DNA from: Muribaculum sp.
Lineage (GTDB): Bacteria > Bacillota > Clostridia > Lachnospirales > Lachnospiraceae
DNA length: 17,297 bases
Assembly (NCBI GenBank): GCA_023663505.1
Contig: JAMPHH010000065.1
Coordinates: 1 to 17,297, forward strand
Reading direction: 5' to 3'
Made by a program: the position numbers and the translations under genes. Of this stretch, positions 1 through 5,611 are shown piece after piece (position 1 is the first letter of the stretch; each line of letters starts with the position of its first letter). The notes under the pieces were generated by a model. The model saw only the letters and a program-made list of their open reading frames with translations. It was not told the DNA's origin and searched no databases.

Positions 1-32
1 ATAATGTCCTTTTGACGTTCTTCCATAAACAT
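1..32 (-). CDS. Start of a gene running off the left edge, possibly DeoR-family regulator (partial)
   Basis: Only the first ten codons are visible, reading MFMEERQKDI from an ATG at 30-32. A second in-frame ATG lies at 24-26. A GGGGTG ribosome binding site lies six bases upstream of the first ATG, and a good promoter lies further upstream (84-112), so this looks like a genuine gene start. The 'EERQ..I' opening is typical of DeoR-type transcriptional repressors. Ten residues cannot prove the family; the function is a guess, while the presence of a start is better supported. Confidence 0.4.
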   Translation of the reverse strand, partial: MFMEERQKDI

Positions 33-83
33 AATAAACACCCCATTTGCATATTCATAATCATATTCTCTTGTTTATATTTT

Positions 84-112
84 ATTATATTCGCTTTTGC
101 TCGTTTATGCAA
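84..112 (-). promoter_or_regulatory. Candidate sigma-A promoter for the leftmost gene
   Basis: On the minus strand TTGCAT (107-112) is followed by a 17-bp spacer and a perfect TATAAT (84-89). It faces the gene that starts at position 32 and leaves a leader of about 45 nt. The box match and ideal spacing are visible; activity is inferred. Confidence 0.5.
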
Positions 113-126
113 GTTTTTTTAACAAA

Positions 127-166
127 GTTGCCACATAAATGGCTATGTGGCAACGCGTAGCCATTT
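127..166 (+). terminator. Two mutually exclusive hairpins upstream of the plus-strand toxN remnant
   Basis: An 11-bp perfect stem pairs 127-137 with 144-154 (six-base loop). An alternative 9-bp stem pairs 137-145 with 158-166 and runs straight into a T-run (164-168), so the second form resembles an intrinsic terminator. The hairpins end about 15 bases before the ATG of the toxN fragment. In type III toxin-antitoxin loci a terminator lies between the antitoxin RNA repeats and the toxin gene. No tandem antitoxin repeats are visible here, so that reading is an inference. Confidence 0.45.
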
Positions 167-180
167 TTACGGGGAGAGGT

Positions 181-345
181 ATGCAGACAGATTTTAAATT
201 ATACAAGGTGGATATGGAATATATCCGTAATCTACATGATATAGATAATAAAGTGCTTTCTGTTTCTCCACAGGCGGGAAAAGATAACAAAGTTTTCGTT
301 GGAATTGTTATTATTTGTGGTATTCAATATTGTGCAGGTTTCTAA
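181..345 (+). pseudogene. Truncated ToxN/AbiQ-type type III toxin gene (N-terminal fragment)
   Basis: The frame encodes 54 residues from an ATG at 181, with a GGGGAG/GAGAGG purine-rich site just upstream. The sequence contains YKVDMEYIRNLHDID, then VSPQAGK, then VFVGIVI, matching the N-terminal pattern I associate with ToxN/AbiQ endoribonucleases (R-N-L-H, 'SVSPQ', 'FVGIV', followed by Y-C and a P-L-S-S-P block). Intact members are roughly 150-200 residues. Here the frame stops after QYCAGF, just where the P-L-S-S-P block is expected, so the fragment lacks most of the fold and is presumably dead. The break coincides with an inverted second fragment (311-391). An in-frame ATG at 139 would add residues overlapping the hairpin and is less likely. 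Family assignment is from memory of the family pattern. Confidence 0.6.
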
Positions 346-391
346 TGTACTTCATGTCTATCCGATATACTTCTAATTGTAACTGTGTCAT
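311..391 (-). pseudogene. Second, inverted ToxN/AbiQ N-terminal fragment
   Basis: From an ATG at 389-391 the minus strand encodes 26 residues containing YRIDMKYIRNLHNIE, about 11 of 17 positions identical to the plus-strand fragment (YKVDMEYIRNLHDID). A GGGAG ribosome binding site lies six bases upstream, so this was a real gene start. The frame ends after EYHK at 311. The two fragments face each other and meet at an 8-bp palindrome (CAATATTG, 325-332) that both reading frames use. The DNA of the two copies differs at many positions, so they derive from two different toxin genes rather than from one duplicated in place. Confidence 0.5.
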
Positions 392-407
392 AAAATTCTC
401 CCATACA

Positions 408-485
408 GAAAACCTGCCACTGGCAGCTTTTCTGCATACTAAGGCATAAAATATTTCAAGGACTGTGTTTACCATAGTCCTTGAA
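408..485 (-). other. Two hairpins upstream of the inverted toxN fragment (possible antitoxin RNA plus terminator)
   Basis: The first stem pairs 455-464 with 476-485 (10 bp perfect, extendable by three more pairs on the plus strand). The second pairs GAAAA-x-CTGCC (408-418) with GGCAG-x-TTTTC (422-432) around a three-base loop, and reads into TTTT on the minus strand. Reading the minus strand, the order is structured segment, terminator-like hairpin, ribosome binding site, toxN start. That is the layout of a type III toxin-antitoxin locus, but only one structured unit is seen rather than the usual tandem repeats. The structures are visible; the antitoxin reading is speculative. Confidence 0.3.
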
Positions 486-516
486 TGTAGCGTCACCGCA
501 GCAACGCTATCGGGCG

Positions 517-588
517 CAGCCAAAAGATGTGCAGGAGCTTTTAGGGCACTCGGACGTAAGCACTACCATGAATGTCCATGATAACTAA
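517..588 (+). pseudogene. C-terminal relic of a tyrosine recombinase (integrase)
   Basis: The plus strand reads QPKDVQELLGHSDVSTTMNV followed by HDN and a TAA stop at 586-588. This is the classic C-terminal motif of phage/ICE tyrosine recombinases, in which L-G-H is followed by S-D-V-S-T-T-M-N-V-Y with Y the catalytic tyrosine. Here the codon in the tyrosine position is CAT (His), one transition from TAT. Upstream the similarity fades out of frame: the adjacent frame reads VTAATLSGA, which may be its continuation across a frameshift. There is no start codon or complete catalytic domain, so this is a dead remnant. It shows that the flanking region was once an integrative element. Confidence 0.7.
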
Positions 589-612
589 ATCAGTTAGTAG
601 ACAAACCTAAAT

Positions 613-1212
613 TTAAATCTGATACAGACTTACTGGTTTAATCGTTTTTGTAAACATCATATTCAAATACAGTTCTATATTCTCTCCGGATAAATATATG
701 CTGTCATTAAATACTGTGTAGATTCTGCCATCTCCATCAACAAATGAATTTCCATCAGGAGCAACTGTTCCGATTGGAAATATTGTTTCTCCAACCACAT
801 TCTTTATCGTTTCAATATCCAAAATAATCTCATCATTTCTTGCGGCTAATAGCGCATCAAACGCAAATGATGCTCCAGAATATTTTTCAGCCTGATTTTC
901 CATATGAAGTTTTTTTAAAATATTAAGGCAATCTTCACAAGCGTTCTTTATATCAGCCGCAAAATCAGAGGGGATTTCTTGTCCCTCTTTCTGCTTTAAT
1001 TCTATCATTCGTCGATAAGTAAGCGGCGCATACTCATGAAAAGATAATCCACCTAATTCACAAATAATTTGTCGTGCATATTCAAAAGACTGGTAGCCAT
1101 ATCTTTCAATATCCGTAATCCAGTAATCAGTATCTCTAAACTGACGACCAACATACCAGCCGTTTTTCTCAATCAACCCTAATATATATTTATCCAATAA
1201 TTGTATATTCAC
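613..1212 (-). CDS. SUKH-3-like immunity protein
   Basis: A 199-residue protein, probably cytosolic, with no signal peptide or membrane segment. It begins with a GTG at 1210-1212; AGG lies six bases upstream (TAGGTGTAAT-GTG). Features recalling the SUKH-3 family of polymorphic-toxin immunity proteins are NGWYVGR near residue 17, a long helix ending in ICELGGLSF (about 50-58), and a C-terminal part with FPIG (about 144-147) and DGRIYTVF (about 160-167). SUKH proteins typically neutralise secreted nuclease or deaminase toxins delivered by contact-dependent systems. No toxin gene sits beside it; the neighbours are toxin and integrase relics and a repeat element. The gene is clearly more AT-rich than the cell wall genes, which fits horizontal acquisition. 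The family is moderately sure; the toxin partner is unknown. Confidence 0.65.
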   Translation of the reverse strand: MNIQLLDKYILGLIEKNGWYVGRQFRDTDYWITDIERYGYQSFEYARQIICELGGLSFHEYAPLTYRRMIELKQKEGQEIPSDFAADIKNACEDCLNILKKLHMENQAEKYSGASFAFDALLAARNDEIILDIETIKNVVGETIFPIGTVAPDGNSFVDGDGRIYTVFNDSIYLSGENIELYLNMMFTKTIKPVSLYQI

Positions 1213-1374
1213 ATTACACCTACACTTAAATTTAGAACTCCCATATCTCTAAAATTACATTTTACATCATGGCAATGATGGCCATTCGGGCGTTTTATGC
1301 CATGAATATGGACTTATCATACCATATCCTACCGCTTACCACAAGCCCTGCCCACCTGCCTGCGCCAATACCGA

Positions 1375-1600
1375 GGCGGGCGAGGACTGGGAGGGCTTTC
1401 GCGGACTTCGGCGGAGGTTGGCGTGTTTTCTTATAGTGCGCTCAAAGCCTAGGGTGAAATGCGCACGGACGCGCATTTCAGGCTCTAGGTGCATGGATGC
1501 ACCTTAGAGCCGACCCGCAAATTGCAATCCCCTTCCCCGCACTATTAGAAAACACCCAACCGCAGCCCGTCCGCGAAAGCCCTCCCAGTCCTCGCCCGCC
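1375..1600. repeat. GC-rich element of about 226 bp with long terminal inverted repeats and internal hairpins
   Basis: Positions 1375-1406 and 1569-1600 are a perfect 32-bp inverted repeat. The arms continue inward imperfectly to 1440 and 1538, including an 18-base block (1423-1440 versus 1538-1555) with a single mismatch. The centre holds two more hairpins: a perfect 10-bp stem 1455-1464/1471-1480, and a 14-bp stem with one bulge 1481-1494/1497-1511. No protein-coding gene is convincing inside. The element lies in the roughly 490-bp gap between sigE and the SUKH-3 gene and is much richer in GC than the island next to it. It could be a non-autonomous mobile element (MITE-like), a genome-wide intergenic repeat, or a structured RNA; no target duplication is obvious. 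In the rest of the gap (1213-1374 and 1601-1682) I see no supported gene. Confidence 0.7.
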
Positions 1601-1682
1601 GACACTTCCGCAGCCGTCTGGAACCCGCTTCCCCTTCCCACGCCCGATTCTACAAGTCAACAACCCGAACCACTATTGTTAC

Positions 1683-1715
1683 CTACATATTCCCTACATG
1701 CTCCCTACATGCTCA
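1683..1715. repeat. Three tandem 11-bp units across the sigE stop codon
   Basis: CTACATATTCC, CTACATGCTCC and CTACATGCTCA lie end to end at 1683-1693, 1694-1704 and 1705-1715. The third unit contains the sigE stop codon and the last codons (Ser-Met), so the other two look like duplications of the gene's end. Confidence 0.6.
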
Positions 1716-2436
1716 TCTCCCGCTTTAACTGCCGCATTATCTTCTTCTCCAATCTTGATATGTAAGATTGCGATATCCCCAACCTTGTGGCAACCTCCTT
1801 CTGGGTCATTTCCTCCCCGTCCGCCCTTCCCAGTCCGAAGCGCAGATTGATGATCGTGCGCTCCCTCTCCGAGAGCTTCTCCACCGCCTGCATCAAGAGC
1901 CCCCGCTCCACCTCGTTCTCGATTCCCTTATAGATCACGTCCTCGTCCGTCCCAAGGATATCCGACAACAACAATTCATTCCCGTCCCAGTCCACATTCA
2001 AGGGTTCGTCTATGGAGACCTCCATACGCGTCTTATTGTTACGTCTCAGATACATCAATATCTCATTCTCGATACAGCGGGAGGCATATGTCGCCAGCTT
2101 GATATTCTTATCCGGCTTAAAGGTATTAATGGACTTGATCAGCCCAATCGTACCGATAGAGATAAGATCCTCCACCCCCACATTGGTATTGTCAAATTTC
2201 TTGGCAATATAAACCACCAGTCTCAGATTGTGCTCGATCAGGATCGTCTTTGCCTCGTCCTCATACTCCGTGCCCAAATCACTGATCACCTCATTCTCCC
2301 TCGCCGCGTCCAAGGGCGCCGGAAGCACCTCCGCCCCTCCGATATAATGAATTTCCCCCTGCCTGCGCAGGAAGAACTTTTCCCTGCAAATCACCTTAAA
2401 CTGCCGTCTGCCCGGCATTGCCACTTTTAATATCAT
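1705..2436 (-). CDS. sigE: Sporulation sigma factor sigma E precursor (pro-sigma E)
   Basis: A 243-residue sigma-70 family protein that directs RNA polymerase in the mother cell after asymmetric division. Residues 1-29 form a basic pro-sequence, followed by HYIGGAEVLPAPL, the conserved stretch after the SpoIIGA cleavage site (in Bacillus: YYIGGSEALPPPL). Region 2 spans about 65-135 with NLRLVVYIAKKF, EDLISIGTIGLI and ATYASRCIENEILMYLRR. Region 4.2 has a helix-turn-helix around 210-238 (TQKEVATRLGISQSYISRLE). The length equals the family norm (about 240). It starts at ATG 2434-2436 with AGAGGA seven bases upstream, 28 nt after spoIIGA, so both are co-transcribed from the spoIIG promoter. Unlike Bacillus, no sigG follows; the next gene downstream is unrelated. 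Confidence 0.95.
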   Translation of the reverse strand: MILKVAMPGRRQFKVICREKFFLRRQGEIHYIGGAEVLPAPLDAARENEVISDLGTEYEDEAKTILIEHNLRLVVYIAKKFDNTNVGVEDLISIGTIGLIKSINTFKPDKNIKLATYASRCIENEILMYLRRNNKTRMEVSIDEPLNVDWDGNELLLSDILGTDEDVIYKGIENEVERGLLMQAVEKLSERERTIINLRFGLGRADGEEMTQKEVATRLGISQSYISRLEKKIMRQLKREMSM

Positions 2437-2464
2437 TTTACATTCCTCTCTTTTTTATACTTTT

Positions 2465-3271
2465 TTAGACAATATCCCTTATATCCTCTCCCAGTACCGC
2501 GGGATTAAGAATGATCCCCACACTGTTGTCCTCCTCGCAGACCGCCACATACACATTTTGCAGCCGCCTTACCACCCCGTCGAGCTCCACCTCCATCATC
2601 GGCAGAAGATACCCCGGCAAAATCCCGCCCGCCTTGCCGATGCTGTGATAGGGCACGACACGATAGGGAATCTCCTCCTCCCCCCACAGGGCGCGGTAAA
2701 GTCCTCTGTCGATCACCGACACGGGTTTGCCGCTGACAGGCTCTCTAAGGCTATTGCCGGAATCCAAAAGCGCGGTCACACACACCTGTGTCTCCCCATT
2801 GATCAAAGTCGCCTTACAGATACTATTGCCCCGCTTCCTTCGATCTGTCCTGACGAGAAAGGCAATCAGCCAATATGCAAGCGTTCCCAAGCCCAAAATA
2901 CCGCAGATACCGGTCATAAACGGCCGTAGGAAGGGCATCATGCCCTCTGCCGCCAAAAGCAGGCCGCCCATGAGAAAAGAGTACCAAAACAGTTGTCTGA
3001 TAATTCTAAGCAGAATCGTGAAGCTTCTGGGACGAAAAGCGATCTCCACCATAAGCCCCGTTCCCGCGAGGAACGCCGTCGGCCACTTGACCCATGACGG
3101 TATCCCAAGCATAAACGGAACCAGATAGATCACCGCTCCCGTGCAGGCTCCCACAGCCATTCTCCTGCGAGTGGCAGTGCGCAGGGTGCTTTGGTTCACC
3201 AACATCAGAAGATACAGATTCATCACAAAATTGATTACAAACAGACTGTCTACATAAAGCTCATAATACAT
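2465..3271 (-). CDS. spoIIGA: Sigma-E processing peptidase SpoIIGA
   Basis: A 268-residue membrane-embedded aspartic protease that removes the pro-sequence of sigma E in the mother cell when triggered by forespore signalling (SpoIIR in Bacillus). The N-terminal half holds about five hydrophobic segments (residues 1-142), opening with the typical MYYELYVDSLFVINFVMN. After a basic linker (RTDRRKRGNS) comes the protease domain with the catalytic motif ALLDSGNSL (Asp170), and later VPYHSIGK and IILNPAVL. The start is ATG 3269-3271, chosen because GAGG lies six bases upstream and the family begins exactly here. A possible extension to 3325 would overlap the -10 and -35 boxes. It precedes sigE by 28 nt, as in all spoIIG operons. 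Confidence 0.93.
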   Translation of the reverse strand: MYYELYVDSLFVINFVMNLYLLMLVNQSTLRTATRRRMAVGACTGAVIYLVPFMLGIPSWVKWPTAFLAGTGLMVEIAFRPRSFTILLRIIRQLFWYSFLMGGLLLAAEGMMPFLRPFMTGICGILGLGTLAYWLIAFLVRTDRRKRGNSICKATLINGETQVCVTALLDSGNSLREPVSGKPVSVIDRGLYRALWGEEEIPYRVVPYHSIGKAGGILPGYLLPMMEVELDGVVRRLQNVYVAVCEEDNSVGIILNPAVLGEDIRDIV

Positions 3272-3292
3272 CTCACGCCTCTTTTCACAATC

Positions 3293-3325
3293 ATTATAAA
3301 GGGAAAGAGGCGTATAATTTGTCAA
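3293..3325 (-). promoter_or_regulatory. spoIIG promoter with 21-bp spacer
   Basis: On the minus strand a perfect TTGACA (3320-3325) and a perfect TATAAT (3293-3298) are separated by 21 bp instead of 17. The Bacillus subtilis spoIIG promoter is known for near-consensus boxes set too far apart (22 bp), which makes sigma-A polymerase dependent on phosphorylated Spo0A. The plus strand over the -35 reads TTGTCAAAA (3319-3327), one change from the Spo0A box TTGTCGAAA, in the opposite orientation. The sequence is unambiguous; the mechanism is transferred from Bacillus. Confidence 0.8.
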
Positions 3326-3351
3326 AAGCCGTACCGGGAAAATCTTTTTTA

Positions 3352-3358
3352 TTCGACA
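3352..3358 (-). promoter_or_regulatory. Spo0A box upstream of spoIIGA
   Basis: TGTCGAA on the minus strand matches the 0A-box core (TGNCGAA) perfectly. It is centred about 32 bases upstream of the -35 box, a plausible activator position for phosphorylated Spo0A. Confidence 0.65.
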
Positions 3359-3368
3359 GAATTGTCAG

Positions 3369-3421
3369 AAAAAACGGGGCTGTCGCGCTTCAGTATCTTC
3401 AATGCTTAGTGCGACAGCCCC
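3369..3421 (-). terminator. Rho-independent terminator downstream of ftsZ
   Basis: A perfect 11-bp GC-rich stem (3376-3386 with 3411-3421) with a 24-base loop is followed on the minus strand by one G and six T (3369-3374). It separates ftsZ transcription from the spoIIG promoter. Confidence 0.85.
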
Positions 3422-3501
3422 ATTCGTAAGATCAGTCATATATTCGGTGCTGATATTTTATGTTATATTTATTGTGGTTACGTCTATTCCATGGCATACG
3501 C

Positions 3502-3522
3502 ATATATGCAGGCTGCATATAT
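3502..3522. repeat. 21-bp near-perfect palindrome just after the ftsZ stop
   Basis: ATATATGCAG (3502-3511) and CTGCATATAT (3513-3522) are perfect inverted copies around a single central base. It starts 8 bases after the ftsZ stop codon (minus direction). There is no T-run beside it, so it is not a second terminator; it could be a protein-binding site or a 3'-end stabilising hairpin. Confidence 0.5.
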
Positions 3523-3529
3523 TTTATGT

Positions 3530-4711
3530 CTACTTCTTCTGCAGGAAATCAGGAATCTTCAGGCTCTGATCCTTCACATTGCTCCTGATATCCGCAGGCT
3601 TCTGAATACCGGGCACAGGCTGAACGCCGGGCTTTACATTGCTGTTTGGCACTGCCCCGGGCTGCAGGTTAAAGCCCTTTAATGAGTTCGGTGTCATGTG
3701 GGAAGCGGGAGATCTGAACGTGTTGCCCGTTCCCACCCTGTTCACCCCTGTGGGGTCCATCTTCTCCTCGAGACCCGTGGCGATCACGGTGATGGTACAT
3801 GTGTCCGTATTGCTCTCGTCATACATCGCGCCAAAGATTACATTGATCTCCTCGCCTGTCAGACTGCGCACATAATTCGACGCGTCAGAAGCGTCCGCCA
3901 ACGTGATATCGCCTGACACGTTCAGTATGACATCTGTCGCTCCGGAGAGCGTGGTCTCAAGCAGCGGACTCTCCACCGCCATCTTCACAGCCTCCATCGC
4001 CTTGTCATCACCCTTGCCCTGTCCGATTCCGATATGGGCGATTCCCTTATCCTTCATAACCGTCTGCACATCTGCGAAATCCAGATTGATGATCGAGGGC
4101 ACATTGATCAGATCCGTGATTCCCTGTACCGACTGCTGTAATACCTCGTCCGCCTTCTTCAACGCCTCGGGCATGGTAGTACGCCTGTCCACAATCTCAA
4201 GAAGCTTGTCATTGGGAATGACGATCAACGTATCCACGTTCTCCTTGATGCGGGCAATGCCGCTCAGCGCGTTATCCATACGGGTCTTAGCCTCAAAACG
4301 AAAAGGCTTTGTCACGACTCCCACCGTGAGAATACCCATATCCTTCGCCACCTTCGCCACCACGGGGGCTGCTCCGGTACCGGTTCCACCGCCCATTCCG
4401 CAGGTGACAAACACCATATCCGCGCCCTTCAGCGCGCCCTCAATATCCTCCAGACTCTCCTCCGCAGCCTTCTCGCCGATCTCCGGCTTCGCTCCGGCGC
4501 CCAATCCCTTGGTCAGCTTCTCGCCAATCTGCAGCAATCTGGGTGCCTTGCAGAGCTGCAACGCCTGCTTGTCCGTATTCACTCCGATAAATTCCACACC
4601 GTCTATCTGCTCGTCTATCATTCTATTTACAGCGTTATTGCCCGCACCGCCAACACCTACAACAATTATTCTGGCAGCCGCCTCCGCTTCGTTTGTCTTA
4701 ATCTCCAGCAA
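3530..4711 (-). CDS. ftsZ: Cell division protein FtsZ
   Basis: A 393-residue tubulin-like GTPase that polymerises into the Z-ring at mid-cell and at the polar sporulation septum. Visible motifs are GGAGNNAVNRM (21-31), VNTDKQAL (44-51), the tubulin signature GGGTGTG (107-113), RFEAKTR (138-144), and the T7 loop NLDFADVQTVM (209-219) with the catalytic aspartates. A variable linker (about 318-383) leads to the conserved C-terminal peptide IPDFLQKK that docks membrane tethers. No ftsA is present beside it, so another tether (SepF, for instance) is expected elsewhere. The start is TTG at 4709-4711, because a perfect AGGAGG lies eight bases upstream and the next in-frame ATG (residue 31) would cut off the nucleotide-binding domain. 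It is probably transcribed from its own promoter as well as by read-through from divIB. Confidence 0.97.
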   Translation of the reverse strand: MLEIKTNEAEAAARIIVVGVGGAGNNAVNRMIDEQIDGVEFIGVNTDKQALQLCKAPRLLQIGEKLTKGLGAGAKPEIGEKAAEESLEDIEGALKGADMVFVTCGMGGGTGTGAAPVVAKVAKDMGILTVGVVTKPFRFEAKTRMDNALSGIARIKENVDTLIVIPNDKLLEIVDRRTTMPEALKKADEVLQQSVQGITDLINVPSIINLDFADVQTVMKDKGIAHIGIGQGKGDDKAMEAVKMAVESPLLETTLSGATDVILNVSGDITLADASDASNYVRSLTGEEINVIFGAMYDESNTDTCTITVIATGLEEKMDPTGVNRVGTGNTFRSPASHMTPNSLKGFNLQPGAVPNSNVKPGVQPVPGIQKPADIRSNVKDQSLKIPDFLQKK

Positions 4712-4780
4712 GGGTAAATCCTCCTTTTCTAAAGCACAAAAGAATCATTCTACTTTATCTTCTAATACTCCACATAGTCT

Positions 4781-4809
4781 ATCATATAATTATTTTGCAA
4801 ATTAATCAA
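4781..4809 (-). promoter_or_regulatory. Candidate sigma-A promoter for ftsZ
   Basis: TTGATT (4804-4809), a 17-bp spacer and TATGAT (4781-4786) lie in the 153-bp AT-rich gap between divIB and ftsZ, giving a leader of about 65 nt. No terminator is visible after divIB, so operon read-through remains possible. Confidence 0.65.
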
Positions 4810-4864
4810 CCTATTTTTTAATAATTTTTCCTCTTTATTGTATTTCTGCGTATACAAAGGGGTC

Positions 4865-5611
4865 TCACTCGGGGTTAAAGGTATATCCCCCCTTCTCATT
4901 ATAGGTCTCCATCTGGAGGGTTCCCTTGCGCCCCGCAAGCTGCGGAAGCATCTCGGGCAATCGCATGATTTTGTCCTCCAACCACTGCTTTTCCTCTCCC
5001 AACGCCACCTTCACCTCCCCGAAATAAAGCGTGATCTTTGTGTCCGTGTGAAAATATATCCTGTCCGCGGACAGCTCGTATTTGTCCAAGAGCTTGGTCA
5101 TCTCCAGAATCGTCCCGAACACGTCCCGATATTCCTCCGCCACAGGCAAGGGTTGTCCGAGGACGATATAATCAAAGCTCAGCCCTGTCACCTGCGGAAT
5201 CCCCGCGGTCCGAATCGACGAGCTCTCCACCACATATCCGTCCTTGTCAAAGTAGACATATGTATTCATGTACTTCACATAGCCCGCCAAGGCTTTCTCG
5301 TAGACGGTGATCTTAATGGTGTCCGGCGTCAGGATATCCACGTCCATGGCGTCCAGAAATGGCACGTCCTTGATTCCGCGGCTCTTATACTTCATGGAGA
5401 GGTATAGGGAATTGTTCCCCATCGGTCCCTCCATCACCAGCTCCTTGATCTCCTCCGCCGTGTAATGCACATTGCCCTCCACATACACGGTCCGGACGGT
5501 ATGCGTATCCCACACATACCATCCGACCATGCCCACGAGCAATAAGACCGCCGGTGTGATCACCATGAGCATTATGATTTTTCTTCCGTTTTGTAATCTA
5601 AACAATGACAA
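4865..5611 (-). CDS. divIB: Cell division protein DivIB/FtsQ
   Basis: A 248-residue bitopic membrane protein of the divisome core (DivIB-DivIC-FtsL). Residues 1-11 are basic and cytoplasmic, a membrane helix spans about 12-34, and a POTRA domain follows (about 38-107: TVYVEGNVHYTAEEI, DVDILTPDTIKITVYEKALAGYV), then a beta domain to the C terminus. The length is usual for the Clostridia. The start is TTG at 5609-5611, supported by GGGAG six bases upstream and because it keeps the cytoplasmic basic segment; the first ATG would be residue 14, inside the membrane helix. The start lies 14 nt inside the end of murA, so translation is probably coupled. Confidence 0.9.
   Translation of the reverse strand: MSLFRLQNGRKIIMLMVITPAVLLLVGMVGWYVWDTHTVRTVYVEGNVHYTAEEIKELVMEGPMGNNSLYLSMKYKSRGIKDVPFLDAMDVDILTPDTIKITVYEKALAGYVKYMNTYVYFDKDGYVVESSSIRTAGIPQVTGLSFDYIVLGQPLPVAEEYRDVFGTILEMTKLLDKYELSADRIYFHTDTKITLYFGEVKVALGEEKQWLEDKIMRLPEMLPQLAGRKGTLQMETYNEKGGYTFNPE

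Noticed and set aside
1269..1434. Possible small plus-strand gene starting MAMMAIRAFYAMNMD
   Set aside because: It runs into the inverted repeat, has no clear ribosome binding site, and no family is recognised.
1497..1850. Pro-rich 117-codon plus-strand frame
   Set aside because: It spans the inverted-repeat element and the sigE end; the composition reflects the GC-rich repeat rather than a protein.
3272..3325. Longer spoIIGA from an upstream start
   Set aside because: The extension would be encoded by the -35/-10 region; family alignment and the GAGG site favour 3271.
3903..4805. 300-codon plus-strand open frame
   Set aside because: It is opposite ftsZ and rich in Ser/Pro/Ala/Ile as a reverse image of the GTPase; no family features.
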